From a virus, in IMG/VR virus record IMGVR_UViG_3300034064_000769, positions 1 through 35,765 of that record: a stretch of 35,765 nt of DNA; one strand, 5' to 3'. This document shows, piece by piece, positions 23,938 to 31,894 of this stretch (within the stretch, counting starts at the first letter, position 1; the number at the start of each line of letters is the position of its first letter). Below the pieces are notes generated by a model. The model was given only the letters and a program-made list of their open reading frames with translations. It was not told the DNA's origin and searched no databases. Made by a program: the position numbers and the translations under genes.

Positions 23938-25578
23938 ATGGCAAATTTCGATTTATCTAAGTTAATGGAAGGAAAGAACCCACAATCGGTTATGTTGAAC
24001 GAAACTCGTCAACTTAAATCAAAATGGGAAAAAACTGGACTTCTTGAAGGCTTAAAGACAAAAGACCAAAGTGCAATGGCTGTACTTTTGGAAAACCAAG
24101 CAAAACAATTGCTTGATGAAGCAACACAAACTGGTGTTGGTGCAAACTCTGAAGAGTGGAGCGGTGTAGCTTTACCTTTAGTAAGAAGAATCTTCGGTGA
24201 GATTGCTTCTAAAGAATTCGTTAGTGTACAACCTATGAACTTACCTTCTGGACTTGTATTCTATTTGGATTTCAAATATGGTACTGCTCAAGGTGGTAAC
24301 CCAACTTTCTCTGGAAAATCACTTTTTGGTGGTAACGGACAAGATTCTGCTGCTGGTGCTGGTTTCGGTACTACTGCAGTAGCTGAAAATGGTTTATATG
24401 GTGAAGGTAGATTCGGATACACAGTAAATGATGTAACTGCATCTTTCGCTCACTCTGCAATCACTTATACTTCAGCATCTTGGGCTGATGTAGGATTTAC
24501 ATCTGAACTTTCTGCTTCTGTAGCAGCTGGACAAGTGCATAAAGCAACTTTCACAGCTCCAACAACAGCTGATTTAGATGGTGTACGTTCATTTAACGTA
24601 GCAAGTGGTTCACTTACTAACTTAAATCAATTCCACAAAGTATCTGGAGCTAACTTAGTAATGTTCGTATCAGCATCTGCTGGTTTACAAACTGCTAAAA
24701 CTGCTGCACAAACTGTAGTATTAACTTACTCAGTTGTACCAAATGATTACTCTAGAGGTGATTTTGAAGATGGTAAAAACTCTGGTAAAAGAGCAGATAC
24801 TGAAGGAACAATCGGAACTGATATCGATATTCCTGAGGTTGACTTAGAATTGAAATCAGAGGCTATCGTTGCTAAGACTCGTAAGTTGAAAGCAGTATGG
24901 ACTCCTGAATTGGCGCAAGATTTGAACGCTTACCACTCAATTGACGCTGAAGCGGAATTAACTTCTATGTTATCTGATTATATCTCTTTAGAGATTGACT
25001 TAGAAATCTTAGATATGTTAAAATCAAACGCTTTAACTACTGAGTATTGGTCAGCAACTATTGGTGAAGAATACAATGCAGCATCAGGCGTATGGTCTGG
25101 AGCAGCAACTGGAATGGCTTACCAAAAGAATACTTGGTTCCAAACTTTAGGTACTAAATTAAACAAAGTATCTAACAAAATTCACCAATTGACATTAAGA
25201 GGTGGAGCTAACTTCGTTGTTGCTTCTCCTGATGTATGTACTATCTTAGAATCGATTCCTGCATTTACAGTGAACGCTGATAAGGATTCTGCATCTTTCG
25301 CAGCTGGTGTAACGCAAGTTGGTGCTATCGCTAATAGATACACTGTTTACAAAAACCCTTACATGACTTCAAACGAAATCTTGTTAGGATTCAGAGGTTC
25401 AAACTTCTTGGAAACTGGAGCTGTTTACGCACCATACGTTCCATTAATTATGACTCCTTTGGTGTATGACCCAACAAACTTTACTCCTCGTAGAGGTGTA
25501 ATGACAAGATACGCTAAGAAAATGGTTCGTCCTGAGTACTACGGTCGTATTTTTGTTAAAGATTTAGCTTCTATTTAA
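23938..25578 (+). CDS. gene 23: Major capsid protein (gp23-like)
   Basis: A 546-residue HK97-fold capsid protein of the T4 gp23 family. The N-terminal 61 residues form the expected propeptide, ending QLLDE61, then Ala62; T4 gp23 is cut after Glu65 in a similar LTE-A context. The mature part starts with NSEEWSGVALPLVRRIFGEI, a highly conserved gp23 block, followed by VSVQPMNLPSGLVFYLDFKYG. The C-terminal region includes NKIHQLTLRGGANFVVASPD and GVMTRYAKKMVRPEYYGRIF. An inserted Ala/Ser/Thr-rich section (about 135-275) fits the variable surface domain. The gene uses many C-ending codons (AAC, TTC, TAC) and CGT, fitting very high expression. It is followed by a strong terminator. Confidence 0.96.
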   Translation: MANFDLSKLMEGKNPQSVMLNETRQLKSKWEKTGLLEGLKTKDQSAMAVLLENQAKQLLDEATQTGVGANSEEWSGVALPLVRRIFGEIASKEFVSVQPMNLPSGLVFYLDFKYGTAQGGNPTFSGKSLFGGNGQDSAAGAGFGTTAVAENGLYGEGRFGYTVNDVTASFAHSAITYTSASWADVGFTSELSASVAAGQVHKATFTAPTTADLDGVRSFNVASGSLTNLNQFHKVSGANLVMFVSASAGLQTAKTAAQTVVLTYSVVPNDYSRGDFEDGKNSGKRADTEGTIGTDIDIPEVDLELKSEAIVAKTRKLKAVWTPELAQDLNAYHSIDAEAELTSMLSDYISLEIDLEILDMLKSNALTTEYWSATIGEEYNAASGVWSGAATGMAYQKNTWFQTLGTKLNKVSNKIHQLTLRGGANFVVASPDVCTILESIPAFTVNADKDSASFAAGVTQVGAIANRYTVYKNPYMTSNEILLGFRGSNFLETGAVYAPYVPLIMTPLVYDPTNFTPRRGVMTRYAKKMVRPEYYGRIFVKDLASI

Positions 25579-25601
25579 TAGAAACTTAATTTTATAGAAT
25601 T

Positions 25602-25630
25602 AGAGGGATAGGAAACTATCCCTCTTTTTT
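25602..25630 (+). terminator. Rho-independent terminator after the capsid gene
   Basis: A 9-bp perfect stem AGAGGGATA / TATCCCTCT with loop GGAAAC, then a run of T. It is almost identical to the terminator at 27084-27112. Confidence 0.85.
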
Positions 25631-25651
25631 ATGCGGTTTTGTTAAAACTCT

Positions 25652-25661
25652 TATACTTATA
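25652..25661 (+). promoter_or_regulatory. Candidate phage late-promoter box (TATACTTATA)
   Basis: Copy of the recurring box, ending 15 nt before the ATG at 25677 and directly after the capsid terminator, where a new promoter is required. Confidence 0.5.
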
Positions 25662-25676
25662 ATAAAGTAGAATTTT

Positions 25677-25880
25677 ATGGCTTTACCCTGCCCCGCATGT
25701 AAACAACCACTTGGTTTAACTTTACAATTTATTATAAAGCATCCAGTGATGGCATGCCCACATTGTGAAGTTATAATGGATTTTACTGTAAATGAAGAAA
25801 TTAAAAAAAGTTTTACGGAAGCAATTTCGGAAATAGATAAAATAAAAAAGAAATATAAGGGTATGGTTAAATTTTCATAA
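25677..25880 (+). CDS. Small zinc-ribbon protein
   Basis: A 67-residue protein. Cys5-x2-Cys8 (CPAC) and Cys27-x2-Cys30 (CPHC) form a classic zinc-ribbon pair separated by a short beta section. A charged helical tail follows (EAISEIDKIKKKYKGMVKF). It stands alone between the capsid terminator and the next candidate promoter. Ribbon proteins of this size in phages can be transcription or assembly factors; nothing in the sequence decides the role here. Confidence 0.7.
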   Translation: MALPCPACKQPLGLTLQFIIKHPVMACPHCEVIMDFTVNEEIKKSFTEAISEIDKIKKKYKGMVKFS

Positions 25881-25905
25881 AGCTATTTGCTTTCAAAAAA
25901 TACTA

Positions 25906-25915
25906 CATACTTATA
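25906..25915 (+). promoter_or_regulatory. Candidate phage late-promoter box (CATACTTATA)
   Basis: Copy of the recurring box with one mismatch at the first base, ending 45 nt before the ATG at 25961. Confidence 0.4.
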
Positions 25916-25960
25916 AACAACTTTGGTTACGTTAAACTAATATAAAAAAAAATAAATTTT

Positions 25961-26563
25961 ATGGCATCAATCGCAGACCAGTTCGCAGGTCTTCCAATAG
26001 AAGAACTAATTGTTTCTCCTATTATTGGAATGGCTAAAGGGCAAGCAAAATTAAATGAAGTAACTTGGAAGTACATTTCTGAAGTTGCTTTCGTAAAAGA
26101 TGAAAAGACAGGTAAAACATCTGCTCGTTCATTAGACGTAGAAATGAATCGTGTTGTTACTAACGCAGATACAGGTGAACAAGAAATACAAAAATTGTAT
26201 AGTAAAGTTCCAATGTTACCATTAGTACCACTACCATCATTGGCTATTACATCAGCGGACATCGAATTCGCTATGGAAGTTAAAACATCTGAAGCATCGA
26301 AGGATACATCAGCTAGTGAAAACAGCTATGAAATGTCTGCAGGTGGAAAATGGTGGGGAATGAGCTTTAACGCTAAAGTAGCAGGTAAAGTTTCAACCAA
26401 CAAAGAAAACACTCGTTCAACTGATAACTCAGCAAAATACAATGTAAAAGTACATGCTGAGCAATTACCAGCAACTGAAGGTATGTTGAAATTATCTGAT
26501 TACCTAACTCAAATGTTAGAGCCATCGTTAATTCCATTCGGAGAAGGTACTGCAGCTAAGTAA
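25961..26563 (+). CDS. DUF2589-like protein, first of a pair
   Basis: A 200-residue protein matching, from memory, the DUF2589 family: an N-terminal helix with FAGLPIEELIVSPIIGMAKGQ, a long two-part beta region (YSKVPMLPLVPLPSLAITSA then DIEFAMEVKT), a Ser/Thr-rich loop, a second beta strand pair (YNVKVHAEQLPATEGMLKLSDYL) and a short C-terminal helix. The family is found in diverse bacteria and its role is not known to me. Here it lies immediately after the capsid region and next to a second similar protein. A structural or surface role in the virion is plausible from position. No signal peptide or membrane helix. Confidence 0.65.
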   Translation: MASIADQFAGLPIEELIVSPIIGMAKGQAKLNEVTWKYISEVAFVKDEKTGKTSARSLDVEMNRVVTNADTGEQEIQKLYSKVPMLPLVPLPSLAITSADIEFAMEVKTSEASKDTSASENSYEMSAGGKWWGMSFNAKVAGKVSTNKENTRSTDNSAKYNVKVHAEQLPATEGMLKLSDYLTQMLEPSLIPFGEGTAAK

Positions 26564-26589
26564 TAATTAAACAATAAAGGTTATATATT

Positions 26590-27066
26590 ATGGCAAGATT
26601 AAATGTAGAGGAACTAGTTGGCGGTCTGTTAGAGGCCGCCATGGTTTCTCAAGGTATAAGTGAAAGACAGCATATTAATGCTCTCCGAAACTATTTCAAT
26701 GAAGATGGTACACCCAAAACTACTTCCTTTAATATAGGTGGTAGGGATATGATTGTTCCTCTTTATATTTTAGCAGACCACTCATCTATTGGGTTGGAAG
26801 AATTAGATATTGAGTTCTCTTGTAGACTTATATTTGGTGATGAAGAAAAGGAAGTTTCCAATCTTAAAAAATCTCTATTGGGGTTATTTAAGAAAAAGGG
26901 ATACGAACACAATATCAAAGGTATTGAGGTTGATTCCGGTTACAATCCAAGTGAAGCTGGTATGGCTAAGATTAAAGTAAAATTTAAGGCAGATGAAAAG
27001 CCGGAAGCGGTTAGTCGATTAATTGATGAATATATTAAAAATTTGGAAGACCCGAATCAAAAATAA
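26590..27066 (+). CDS. Probable partner of the DUF2589-like protein
   Basis: A 158-residue protein lying 26 nt after the DUF2589-like gene and before a terminator, so the two form one transcript. It shares the overall plan of its neighbour: N-terminal helix (VEELVGGLLEAAMVSQGISE), PLYILADHSSIGLEELDIEF resembling the neighbour's PLxxL...I..xDIEF block, then beta strands (MAKIKVKFKADEKPEAVSRL) and a C-terminal helix. DUF2589-type proteins often occur as such unequal pairs in bacteria. Role unknown; the pair may form a hetero-oligomer. Confidence 0.6.
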   Translation: MARLNVEELVGGLLEAAMVSQGISERQHINALRNYFNEDGTPKTTSFNIGGRDMIVPLYILADHSSIGLEELDIEFSCRLIFGDEEKEVSNLKKSLLGLFKKKGYEHNIKGIEVDSGYNPSEAGMAKIKVKFKADEKPEAVSRLIDEYIKNLEDPNQK

Positions 27067-27083
27067 AATTTTATTATAAAATC

Positions 27084-27112
27084 AGAGGGATAGGGAACTA
27101 TTCCTCTTTTTT
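27084..27112 (+). terminator. Rho-independent terminator, near-copy of the capsid terminator
   Basis: Stem AGAGGGATA / TATTCCTCT (one G-U pair), loop GGGAAC, then a T run. It differs from the hairpin at 25602 by only a few bases, including a shared downstream TTTATGC context. Confidence 0.85.
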
Positions 27113-27142
27113 TATGCTTTTTTTTCCATTACTAAATTTTAC

Positions 27143-27152
27143 AATATTTATA
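27143..27152 (+). promoter_or_regulatory. Candidate phage late-promoter box (AATATTTATA)
   Basis: Copy of the recurring box with one mismatch at the first base, ending 20 nt before the ATG at 27173, directly after a terminator. Confidence 0.5.
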
Positions 27153-27172
27153 AGTATTAAACATCAATTATA

Positions 27173-27556
27173 ATGGCAGCAGGAAGATACTCATTTGTAA
27201 TAGAGCAAGGAGCAACAACTAATTTTCAAATTGATTGGACCGATGAAAGTGGTTCGGCAATTGATTTGAGTGGTTATCATGCGAGAATGCAAATACGTCC
27301 GCACGTAGAGTCAACAACAACATTGTTATCACTATCATCATCACTTTCGGATAGTTGTGGAACGGGTATTAATCTAAGTGGTTCAAATGGTATAACACCA
27401 ATACAAAGTGGTTCAATAGGTATCTATATATCAGCATATTCATCATCTTTATTAGATTTTGGTGAAGCAGTTTATGATTTAGAAGTGGTTAAAGGGTGTG
27501 AAGTTACGAGATTATTGGAAGGTAAAGTTAAATTATCTAAAAACGTAACGAGATAA
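27173..27556 (+). CDS. Small beta-sandwich-like appendage protein
   Basis: A 127-residue protein with the pattern RYSFVIEQGATTNFQIDW, then SAIDLSGYHARMQIRPHVES, then LDFGEAVYDLEVVKG, then LLEGKVKLSKNVTR. This pattern recurs in small structural proteins of T4-like and other phages, just before fibre genes, and resembles the N-terminal attachment domain of baseplate/fibre proteins (BppU-like in layout). It probably forms a beta-sandwich that anchors an appendage. It is separated by one base from the next fibre-like gene, so the two are likely partners. Family relation is from memory. Confidence 0.6.
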   Translation: MAAGRYSFVIEQGATTNFQIDWTDESGSAIDLSGYHARMQIRPHVESTTTLLSLSSSLSDSCGTGINLSGSNGITPIQSGSIGIYISAYSSSLLDFGEAVYDLEVVKGCEVTRLLEGKVKLSKNVTR

Positions 27557-27557
27557 A

Positions 27558-28322
27558 ATGGCAATAAAAGTAACACAAAATTTAACAAAAGTAACTATAT
27601 CATCGGTTGGTGTTCAAGGACCAAAAGGAGATTCTGCACAAGATAGTGATTTATCTTTCTTAGTAACAACATCTTCTTTTAATGATTATACAGCATCACA
27701 AGCCACATTAAATAATAAATTTGCAATCACAGGTTCGAATACCTTTAGAGGTGAGCAAGTTATAAGTGGCTCAATCCTAATTAGTGGTTCATTAGTACCG
27801 GCAACTGGACAAGGAACATTCACATCTTCATTTAGTTTAGGTTCACCATCAAATGCTTGGAAAGACCTTTATATATCACAAGGTTCAATTATTTTCGTAG
27901 ATGCGGTAACGCAAGAAACTTCATCATTTTCAATTGAGAATAATGCTGGTGGACAAAAGACTGTAAAATATACGGCAGCACTAACAGCATCGGCTTATTT
28001 AGGAGATGGTAGACAACTAACAAATTTATCAGCAAATACAAATTGGAATAACACATACGATTCATATTTAATAAGAAAAACAGAACAATTAACTTTTTCG
28101 GGAGATTATATTTTAGAAAACGGATTTTTATTAATTGAAGGTGGTGATGAAGAAGTAGAATACTCCGCAAACAAATCATTCAAAAAAGAAGGAACACTAT
28201 TTATAGGTGGAAATCTATTACTTAAAGATAGTGTTATTGAAAATAATGGTAAGATAAGTGTGGGTGGAGAAGTTATATTAATAGGTAATTCATCAATAGA
28301 CGGAACAGGAACAATAATATAA
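27558..28322 (+). CDS. Fibre-like structural protein
   Basis: A 254-residue protein. The N-terminus has a short collagen-type element (VGVQGPKGDS). A Ser/Thr/Gly-rich fibre section follows with the phrase ITGSNTFRGEQVISGSILIS, shared in kind with the fibre at 31887 (TGSNVFTGTQTISGSG). FSLGSPSNAWKDLYISQGSI is a common phage-fibre motif also found in the fibre at the left edge (LYNIGNSSNRF). The last 80 residues form a run of short beta turns (GTLFIGGNLLLKDSVIENNG) that suggest a solenoid cap. No catalytic motif. Virion appendage role is well supported by composition and neighbours. Confidence 0.7.
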   Translation: MAIKVTQNLTKVTISSVGVQGPKGDSAQDSDLSFLVTTSSFNDYTASQATLNNKFAITGSNTFRGEQVISGSILISGSLVPATGQGTFTSSFSLGSPSNAWKDLYISQGSIIFVDAVTQETSSFSIENNAGGQKTVKYTAALTASAYLGDGRQLTNLSANTNWNNTYDSYLIRKTEQLTFSGDYILENGFLLIEGGDEEVEYSANKSFKKEGTLFIGGNLLLKDSVIENNGKISVGGEVILIGNSSIDGTGTII

Positions 28323-28326
28323 AAAT

Positions 28327-30987
28327 ATGCAATACATTCAATTACAAGGGCAAGTAGCCGCAGATTTAGATACTCCATTAGAAGGTGGGTATAATTTGTT
28401 TATAGATACAACAAATGGCTCTATCAAAGCAAAAGATAGTGAAGGTAATCTAACCGGTGGTGGAGCTGGTGGTGGATTAGTAGAAACCACTTATAATGGA
28501 TTAACCGCTTCATTAGCGACTGATTCATTAACACCTGGTACTTACTATAAGATTACCGATTTTAGGACTTGTTATGACCAACCGGATTATGATGTTTATG
28601 GTAACTCAATTCAAGTTGGTAATTATAGAACAGGTAGTATTTCACCTATAATTGTATTCGCATTAGACTCCGGTTCTTTGGCATCAGATGCATATCAACC
28701 CGAATATCCAAATGATAATATTAAATACGATATTACATTTAATCAAACCGAAGTAACTGATAGTCCTGCATTTGGTAGAATTATATATAGAAAAGATAAT
28801 CAAGGAAACGAAATGGATTACGATTTCAGAGAAGTTCTTTTCAAAAGATATGATGCATATTATTCTGAAGATGTTTATGATGGAACTATTTCTGTTGAAG
28901 AATCTGGTAGTTTTGCTTTTATCACCGGTAGTGGAACATTTTTTGAAAATTTCACAACTGGAAGTGTTGTTGGTGTTTTGAATATCAATAATGACCCTCT
29001 TGTATTTTACTATGAAATCGTATCAATTGAAGATGATTATCGTATGGTTGTTACTGGAAGTAGATATAACTCTCCTAGTGATACTCGTTTGTTAGATGCA
29101 AATCTATTAGAAGGAGTGTCTTGGAAACAAAATAACATCCTATCTAATTCAGCTTCAATAGAAATACCAACCTTTGAGTATATAGGAGACTGTTTTAATA
29201 ACACATCTACAAATACGGCTGCATTTACGGTATGGGATGAAAATACTTTCCTATTACCAAACAATGTATTCAAAGGTGAAAACACTTATAGAGATAATTC
29301 ATTCTCACAAGTTTTTAGAAATAACACATTTAATGATGCTAGTTCTAACTCTAATATAGTTATGGATAGATTTTATAATAATATTATTAATAACGATTTT
29401 GATAATAACATAATCAAAGATAGTTTTTACAATAATATAATTGTTTGTGATTTTAGATACAACACAGTTAGTGGTGAGTTCCACAATAATCATTTTGGAG
29501 ATGAGGATGAGGATGATTTTGATTACAATATCATTAATGGTGAGTTCTATAATAACTTCTACACATCAGATGATGATTTTTATTATAACATAATCAACGG
29601 AGGTTTTGACCACAACATCATACTTGATGAATTTAGTAAAAATACTCTTAATGGGTTTTATAATAATGTGTTAGGTGGTGAATTTGGTGATAATAGAATA
29701 GGTGAAAGTTTTTACGGAAATAAGACCTACAATGAATTTAGAGAAAATACAATAGCGGATGAGGTTTATAATAATAACTTCTTTTCATCATTCTTAGGTA
29801 ATACAATAATAGGACATGAAGTTTATAATAATAACTTTTACAGTTGGACCGAAGATAATCAAATAGGTTCTAGTTTTCGAAATAACGATATAGGAGAGTC
29901 TGATGATTATGGTGATACGAATTTTTCCCGAAACAAAATCGGTAATGATTTTTATGATAATATTGTTAGCCAATCTTTTGAGGATAATGTAATCGGTAGT
30001 GGTTTTTACGATAATACTATTAATAATGAATTTTTACACAATAATATTGAAAGTGATTTTGAATCGAATACAATAGTAAATAATGGTGAACTAGAATCGT
30101 TTGAGTACAATCAAATAGGTAATGAGATGAAAGGAAATTTAATTTCAGGTAGTTTTATCTCAAATAAAATTGGTTATGCATTTGTAGGAAATGAAATTGG
30201 AGATGGGTTTAATAGTAATACTATTGGTAATATTTTTACCGGAAACGATATAGGAGAAGGCTGTATCAGTAACATATTTGGTGATTATACTATTGAAAAT
30301 AATATTGGTAATGGGTTCGTGGAGAATTTTATATTAAATAATTTTATTGATAACACCATTGCTAATGATTTCAAAAGTAATAAAATTGGAAATGATTTTA
30401 CTGATAATATGATTGGTGATGGTTTTGGATTTGGTGGCAGTTCGTATAGAGGTAATGTAATTGGAAATAGTTTTACTGACAATATAATCGGAGAATACTT
30501 CTACGATAACAATATTGGAGATAGATTTACATACAATAGAATAGGTAATGACTTCCAATATAATAGAATAGAAACGGAATTGGATGATTATGATTTTACC
30601 ACATATTTAGGGGTAATCAATACCATATCATCTTCGATAACCGATGGAACTGATGGAGTTTATTCAGATTTAACTGGTTCAACTGCAGGGTTTGGTTCGG
30701 GTTCGGTATTTGAAGTAACTGTTGCATCAAGTATTGTTAGTAATATTGCAATTACAAATAGTGGAAATCTATACGAAGTGGATGATACTATAACAATAGC
30801 ATCTGGTTCATTTGGTGGAACTACTGATTTAGTATTAACAGTTACTGAATTACACCCAGCCCCAATGGTTTATGGAAATTATAACAAAACTATTCAAAGA
30901 AGATTTGATGGAACGATTGTATTAACTGCGTTAGATGATAGTAATCAATTCTATATAACTCAAGCCATCACCGAAGCAATAGACTAA
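28327..30987 (+). CDS. Large appendage protein with nine-residue beta-solenoid repeats
   Basis: An 886-residue protein. The N-terminus (1-60) has a Gly-rich fibre start, then a globular region (about 60-310) with YYKITDFRTCYDQPDYDVYG. From about residue 330 to 755 the chain is built of consecutive nine-residue units, consensus N-x-I-G-x-x-F-x-x, some forty of them, interrupted by a few longer acidic loops (for example DEDEDDFDY). Asn at position 1, Ile at 3 and Phe at 7 would stack as ladders in a beta-solenoid, two units giving an 18-residue turn. The C-terminal about 110 residues are a beta-rich end domain (SGSVFEVTVASSIVSNIAIT). It lies among fibre genes, so it is probably a rigid tail or head appendage. 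I do not recognise a named family. Confidence 0.75.
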   Translation: MQYIQLQGQVAADLDTPLEGGYNLFIDTTNGSIKAKDSEGNLTGGGAGGGLVETTYNGLTASLATDSLTPGTYYKITDFRTCYDQPDYDVYGNSIQVGNYRTGSISPIIVFALDSGSLASDAYQPEYPNDNIKYDITFNQTEVTDSPAFGRIIYRKDNQGNEMDYDFREVLFKRYDAYYSEDVYDGTISVEESGSFAFITGSGTFFENFTTGSVVGVLNINNDPLVFYYEIVSIEDDYRMVVTGSRYNSPSDTRLLDANLLEGVSWKQNNILSNSASIEIPTFEYIGDCFNNTSTNTAAFTVWDENTFLLPNNVFKGENTYRDNSFSQVFRNNTFNDASSNSNIVMDRFYNNIINNDFDNNIIKDSFYNNIIVCDFRYNTVSGEFHNNHFGDEDEDDFDYNIINGEFYNNFYTSDDDFYYNIINGGFDHNIILDEFSKNTLNGFYNNVLGGEFGDNRIGESFYGNKTYNEFRENTIADEVYNNNFFSSFLGNTIIGHEVYNNNFYSWTEDNQIGSSFRNNDIGESDDYGDTNFSRNKIGNDFYDNIVSQSFEDNVIGSGFYDNTINNEFLHNNIESDFESNTIVNNGELESFEYNQIGNEMKGNLISGSFISNKIGYAFVGNEIGDGFNSNTIGNIFTGNDIGEGCISNIFGDYTIENNIGNGFVENFILNNFIDNTIANDFKSNKIGNDFTDNMIGDGFGFGGSSYRGNVIGNSFTDNIIGEYFYDNNIGDRFTYNRIGNDFQYNRIETELDDYDFTTYLGVINTISSSITDGTDGVYSDLTGSTAGFGSGSVFEVTVASSIVSNIAITNSGNLYEVDDTITIASGSFGGTTDLVLTVTELHPAPMVYGNYNKTIQRRFDGTIVLTALDDSNQFYITQAITEAID
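29330..30590 (+). repeat. 27-bp-period degenerate coding repeat (NxIGxxFxx units)
   Basis: Within the gene at 28327, units such as NKIGNDFYD, NVIGSGFYD, NTIGNIFTG, NKIGNDFTD and NNIGDRFTY follow each other every 9 codons. DNA copies are diverged, so conservation is at the protein level. The regularity is highest between about 29930 and 30580. Confidence 0.85.
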
Positions 30988-31002
30988 TAAAACGAAAGAA
31001 AT

Positions 31003-31263
31003 ATGAGAATATGTATATTATGCGAAGAATCAAAAGTTCAGCAAGCAAGAGAAAAAATGAAAAATGATAATATCTTAAAAATAGATTTATCACCAAGCGG
31101 AGAATTACCTGCAACTCACAAATTGTGTGTAATGGCAGTTACCGAAGAAAAAGCTAATCAGATGATGAGTTCTGCTGAATTAACTATAATAGAGGCAATG
31201 AACCCAAAAGAGTTTTTAGCAAAGTATGGTTTGAAAAAAATTGGAAAAAGTTTTGGATTTTAG
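31003..31263 (+). CDS. Small hypothetical protein upstream of the oxygenase
   Basis: An 86-residue soluble alpha/beta protein (MRICILCEESKVQQAREKMK ... ELPATHKLCVMAVTEEKANQ). Two strand-helix units are apparent, and it contains a Ser-Pro-Ser-Gly-Glu-Leu-Pro-Ala-Thr-His segment that looks like an active-site or binding loop. It lies 15 nt after the solenoid fibre gene and overlaps the oxygenase gene by 23 nt in another frame. I do not recognise a family; small proteins of this kind next to fibre genes may be chaperones or enzyme partners. Confidence 0.6.
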   Translation: MRICILCEESKVQQAREKMKNDNILKIDLSPSGELPATHKLCVMAVTEEKANQMMSSAELTIIEAMNPKEFLAKYGLKKIGKSFGF

Positions 31264-31894
31264 TAATTATAAAATAAAAAGGGGATTTATTACACCTACC
31301 GAGTCTAAACAAATAATAAATTGGATAGACTCGATTGACCATAGTGGTAATGGTGCTAATCATCATCTTTCGGAATTATCAAAAGAACTAAAAGGTAAAT
31401 CCTATATGTTCGATATTTCGGATACACCTTTTACAAATTATATTACAAAGTTCCAATCCGTATCAGATGTTTCAAAAGAGAAACTACCTGATTTTATTCA
31501 TAGTATCATTGATAGGATTGCAAAAGAATTCCATTTTCCTAAAAATCATATCTTCTTACAAGCGGTAGATATGAATAGTGGTGGGAAGATAAATCCTCAC
31601 TATGATGCGGCAGTTGAAGGATATGTTAATTATAAATGTAACATAAGTGTTTTATCAGAGGATTACGAATTGTTTTTAGATAAAGATGTTATAACTATAA
31701 ATGAAGGTGATTTATACGGATTTGAAGCATCGTTATACAAACATTGGACAAACGAATTCAAATCAAGAAGAGTTTTCCTAAGTTTTGGTTTTTTATTACC
31801 ATACGATGTGGTAGGCAGAACCGAAACAGATGTAAGAGTTCGTTTGAGTAAAAGAATAGAAAGATATTTCCAAAAAACAATAGAAAATGTTTGA
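31241..31894 (+). CDS. 2-oxoglutarate/Fe(II)-dependent oxygenase (hydroxylase-like)
   Basis: A 217-residue protein with the 2OG-Fe(II) dioxygenase facial triad: His120-Tyr-Asp122 (INPHYDAAVEGY), distal His168 (LYKHWTNE), and the 2-oxoglutarate-binding Arg176/177 eight to nine residues later (SRRVFLSFGF). The jelly-roll strands between are evident (YVNYKCNISVLSEDYELFLD, then VITINEGDLYGFEASL). No upstream ATG fits: the frame begins at TTG 31241, inside the preceding gene, and the next ATG (31408) would remove the N-terminal helices, so a TTG start is proposed. It overlaps the following fibre gene by 8 nt. Such enzymes hydroxylate proteins or small molecules; in tail-fibre neighbourhoods of T4-like cyanophages related oxygenases are common. 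The substrate may be a fibre protein. Confidence 0.8.
   Translation: MEKVLDFSNYKIKRGFITPTESKQIINWIDSIDHSGNGANHHLSELSKELKGKSYMFDISDTPFTNYITKFQSVSDVSKEKLPDFIHSIIDRIAKEFHFPKNHIFLQAVDMNSGGKINPHYDAAVEGYVNYKCNISVLSEDYELFLDKDVITINEGDLYGFEASLYKHWTNEFKSRRVFLSFGFLLPYDVVGRTETDVRVRLSKRIERYFQKTIENV

Noticed and set aside
27889-30558. Several minus-strand open frames opposite the fibre and solenoid genes
   Set aside because: They follow from low-complexity coding repeats on the + strand, have Ile/Asn/Ser-rich composition and no leader or promoter.
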